Below are positions 60,008 through 64,000 of a stretch of DNA of 64,000 nucleotides, piece by piece. Position 1 is the stretch's first letter; the number at the start of each line of letters is the position of its first letter. A model generated the notes under the pieces. It was not told where the DNA came from, did no database searches, and saw only the letters and a program-made list of their open reading frames with translations. The DNA is taken from the NCBI RefSeq assembly GCF_001540865.1, contig NC_033640.1, positions 10,474,170-10,538,169 on the forward strand, in the 5' to 3' direction. A program made the position numbers and the translations under genes. The DNA is from Ananas comosus. Lineage: Eukaryota; Streptophyta; Magnoliopsida; Poales; Bromeliaceae.

Positions 60008-62148
60008 AATATAAGCCCACTTAGGCTTCTTAATGGGCTTAATTAAGAGACAGAGTGAGAGAGAGAGGCCCAAATAGGCCTCAATAGTATCATGGGCCAT
60101 GGGTTCTTAATAAAGATCATCTACATATCGTGATCTCGTTAGGCCCCATCTCGAAGGTAAAGTTATTAGCAGAGCAAATTTTATTACTAATATTAAAATT
60201 TATAAAAGTTAATTTTTACTTATTGAATTTGATCAAATTTATTCAACCTATGTTAAACATGTAGCTACCATTTCCTCACCCCGCAGTTCACGTAACCCAC
60301 AACAACGTTCCCATGGAACATAAAAACATGTTCACTATCAAATAGTTAATATTTTTTGCAACGAAGTTTTAGGGTGTCAAATAAAATGCTAACAACATAA
60401 ATTTCTTAATGGGAAAAAAAAAACATTACAAGTTAATTACAACACATAAATATTGTTTCTTCTACATATAGTTAAACTATATTAACTCACGTGTCGAGCA
60501 CGTGATCAAGATTTTGAATAATAATGGGATTTATACATATGGGACCACTACATAGTAATAAATACAAGATACCGTAGAGAAATAAGAGAAGTGTCATTTG
60601 AAACCTCCCTACTCGCAAATAAATATAAGCATTGACGAGGGGTTCAAACTAACAGTGAAAAAACTCCAAGTGAGATTCAAATTGATACATAAGTTAATGC
60701 AGTAATTTATTTATTATATAAGTTACTTATTATCTACGGTATTTTGTGATTTCTTAAAAAACTATATTCGTTATTTTTAGATAATTTTAAAAAATATTTG
60801 GCACTGAAGGTGGGGATTGAAATCTACAATCTCACGAGATAACAAAAGCTCAGGATAAGCTGTGGTAACATATTTACTTGAAAGATCGATCAAATGTAAA
60901 AGGAAACAGAATCGAAAAACAAAAAAAACATATTTTGTAATTTGGATCATGGAGAAAATTAGTCCATAATGAGAACTTTAGATCTTCTTTCTAGTAGATA
61001 GTTAGGAATTTAATTAAGAAGCTGTTGTCCCATTCAATGCCAGCTTCACATGTTGGTTGAAGCTGTTCTTAGCTGTGACTGTGTAGACTTGTTTGTGCCC
61101 TTCTGGGAATGGTCCAAAAAAATGTTCCCTCTCTATATTTGTTCCTAAAAATACAAGCTAGGGTTTTTGAGACATGTGAACTTAAATTTGCAAGACTAAA
61201 AATTATTATATTCTGAAGTTTAAACCAAAAGAAAAAAAAAAAAAAAGAGGGTGAAAGAGTACTGATATGATAAATTAAGAAATTGATTGTGTAGGTAATA
61301 AATTTTATTTTATTCTTTAATTAATTTGGTTATTTACAACCGAATCGAAGTTGAGGTGAATCTGAATTTGTTTCCCACATAATTTGTTCTTTTAAAATAC
61401 AATTCGCTATTTATAAAAGAGATGAGGAGCTTTTGCTTCTGCTTCTGTTTCTGCTTCTTTCTACAGCACTTTCTCAAATCACACATCCATCCATCATTTC
61501 TATCACTATCTTCTCTGTTTACGGCTTAGTTTGGTATTGAAATCTATTTAACGTTATTAGATAAAATAGAGTTGAGGAAAAAGCATATAGGGATATATTT
61601 CTATATTCTTCGGTCAGACCGTAGAAAATATATCGTAATCGTCTCATCGCGATATGCGGAACGCAGTATACTTTCTCAACGCACGTAACATAATCGTCCA
61701 GCAATCACAAACAAAGCCTATGAGTTCTCCAAAATGTACCCCACAACCTACCAATTTACGCGGCATCGGGTGCGTTGGTGCGTAACCTTACCAACTCCTT
61801 ATCCAATACATCCACAGTTCGATGTCAATAGGGACCGATGTTTTGGGCAAAAAGGTGGGTCCCACGCGGGGAGGGACAACCCTACGTGGCGGCGAACTAT
61901 TGGCTCCCTCGAAGTGGGTCCCAGTACCTCTTGCCGTGTGGGGCCCCGAGCCCATCTGGCATGTGCTGGATTCGATTGTTGGATTATTATTATTTTTTAA
62001 AAATTATTAGTTGGTATCGAAACTAATATTAAATTATAAATTAATAACTATAGCCCCAATACTATCTATAAATTTTAACTGATAATTATTAATTACGTCC
62101 ACGGTCCACTTCGATTTGGTAAAATATCTGGTTCCCAGAAGTTGACAA

Positions 62149-62149
<1 letters not shown>

Positions 62150-62187
<38 letters not shown>
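62150..62187. repeat. (ATT)n microsatellite
   Basis: About 12 tandem ATT units. A similar (AAT)n run lies at 62706-62737. Confidence 0.95.
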
Positions 62188-62705
62188 GTGGTTAAAATAT
62201 ATATAAAAAAATTATAAATACTTGTTTTTTCTTTTGATTTTCAAAAACCTTTATTTTGCCTTTTTTAAATTTCAGAAACATTTCAAAAGGTCTGGCTTTA
62301 ATGAAAATGACAAAATGATCAAATTATTCTTACTTCTTTTATAAGAAAAAATAAAATTTTAATATATTTCTGTTATTTTAAAAGATATTTTCGATCTAAA
62401 TTATAAGAAATTGACAGAATAATAATAAAACTCTGACGGAGGAGGGCTATATGCATGCAATAACTTAAAATGTTGAGCATATAAAATGTAGATTTTTGAA
62501 AAATTAAAGAGAAAAAGTGAAAAATATATATATATATATATAAACGGACTTTATGTAATTTAGTCTATTATTATTACTATTTGTTTCCAAATTTGATCGC
62601 TTGGGCAATCATAAATTACAATTTACTTTTTAATATCGAAAACAAACTTATGTGAAAATAAGGCCAATTTTTTATTTGACACTTTTCAATTTCCATCTAT
62701 AAGTA

Positions 62706-62737
<32 letters not shown>
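62706..62737. repeat. (AAT)n microsatellite
   Basis: About 10 tandem AAT/ATA units. Confidence 0.95.
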
Positions 62738-64000
62738 GTAACTGGAGTGAAAAAAATTATTATTTATCTATTGATCATCGGTTATCACACTATGTAACAA
62801 TAATAATTAAACTTCACTAGTTAAAAAATTATACATATCTGTGTATTTTACTATTCTCCTGTAAAAGAGATTTCTCTAAATCCCTGTATAATCAACATCA
62901 AACATTAGTATCAAATCTAACAATTAATTGATTAAAAGTTTAAAACATAGTCATTTTGCCGTTGATTTAATTTGACCTTACTATAACGCATTTATCGCGA
63001 CCTTTCTTACATGATTCCGACATAAGATTATTACCAAAATTTCAAATTCTCTTTGTAAAGGTTTTTTAACATGTTAAATTGGTCATCAAAGAGGAGTTAA
63101 TTAATATAAAAGGGATATAAAATGTGCTAAAGTTGGGATCCACTTACAACTTACTACATGTCATGTGGCCTCCACCAAATCCTAGCAAAACAAATCTCTC
63201 AAACCAATCACAAAAACCATCACCCAATCTACACATTACACTCCAATTTTTATATTAATTGTTCTTGGCAAAGGACTATAATCTCAACATATGCCATGTT
63301 CTCATTTAATATTTTCTTAATTGGGGATTAAATTATACTACAAACATTAAGATAACGAATCGCTATATATATATATATATAATTTATTTGCAATATATCA
63401 AGTGTTTGATTAATGCAGCGCACGTTCTCATATGGCCATTTGAGCAAGTCAACTAAGAAGCTACAATGAAATATTTATTATTATTATACGAGATTAATAA
63501 ACACTTTCATTTATTAGCTAGATCATAAGAAGATCAATGTAACATACTTCTTTTTATTGCCAAATCTTTTACTTGCATAAAAATATTTAACATATTTAAA
63601 GTCGAAGGAAAAAAAAATCAACGGATCTCTCGTTGTAAACACCACATTACTCTAAGACTTTTTTAAAAGTAATTTAACTTTTTCTTCTTCGTACTTATTC
63701 TACTTTGCACTACGTGGAAGCTATTAACGATTTTTATAAAGTAATATATAAATGAAACTCTTCGAGATTATGTTAATGTCAATTTTAAAAAAAAACTAAT
63801 GATGAAACAAAATATTGTTAACTAGATATCTAACTTTCTTAGTTTTACATGTCATGTGGAGTTTATTTAAGCTCACAGCTTTGGAGAAAACAAATAGTTT
63901 TGAATAATTCGAAAAGTATTATGTGGATACTTTTGGATTTTCTCAAAAAATTATATATAAAAAAAAAAAGGAAAACCATGATGCATCTCATTATTTCATA

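Larger units (their letters stand above)
58640..64000. other. Gene-free AT-rich region to the window end
   Basis: Beyond the RhoGDI upstream region I see one clear MITE (59733-60007), ATT/AAT microsatellites (62150-62187, 62706-62737) and TA runs. There is also a short GC-richer patch at 61850-61965 with GTGGGTCCCACG-like sequence and no assigned gene. No exon, tRNA or rRNA was recognised. Confidence 0.6.

Noticed and set aside
6741..64000. CRISPR arrays, operons, prokaryotic defence or phage genes
   Set aside because: The DNA is plant nuclear with spliced genes; the tandem repeats are microsatellites without spacer structure.
1..64000. tRNA or rRNA genes
   Set aside because: No cloverleaf with intact A and B boxes or rRNA core was seen; the one B-box-like site (near 30830) belongs to a SINE-like fragment.

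Overview
This is nuclear genomic DNA of a flowering plant. Most genes are intron-rich with GT-AG splice sites, and the products include plant-only families (MLO, FLU, plant mobile domain, CLC-f, HAPLESS8). Intergenic DNA is AT-rich and full of small inverted-repeat transposons and (CT)n/(GA)n tracts. The strongly GC-rich first exon of the chloride channel and the style of the proteins suggest a monocot. A commelinid such as pineapple or a palm is only a guess.

Layout. 1-2500: 5' part of a HAPLESS8-like gene (minus), cut by the left edge. 2500-6400: intergenic DNA with one MITE-like element and a 12-N gap. 6741-12223: CLC-f chloride channel (plus, 9 exons, 780 codons). 14104-20443: MLO protein (minus, 14 exons, 530 codons) with a 539-bp foldback element in intron 1. 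21544-23052: plastid-type GAR transformylase PurN (plus), head to head with MLO. 23929 to about 29450: TFIIF alpha/RAP74 (minus), with a first exon that looks damaged by local sequence errors. 29500-35400: a transposon-rich block with at least seven MITE or foldback copies, some nested. 35490-36915: FLU (plus). 37853-38583: secreted glycine- and cysteine-rich protein (plus). 38600-43150: no gene seen. 43165-46979: plant mobile domain protein (minus). 49591-54500: fimbrin (minus). 56613-58194: Rho GDP-dissociation inhibitor (minus). 58700-64000: no gene seen, but one textbook MITE with target-site duplication.

The exon structures of seven genes (CLC-f, MLO, PurN, PMD, fimbrin, RhoGDI, GRP) close in frame from ATG to stop, and FLU does so with one ambiguous donor. 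RAP74 closes in frame from exon 2 onward. The genes are unrelated housekeeping and regulatory genes and do not form a cluster or pathway. Fimbrin and RhoGDI both bear on the actin/ROP cytoskeleton, and PurN and FLU are both plastid-targeted types, but nothing suggests co-regulation.

I found no evidence for a novel multi-gene system. The observations most worth following are the transposon families with copies in opposite orientation, a perfect 34-bp hairpin, a repeated promoter motif between MLO and PurN, and three places where the assembly itself is suspect.
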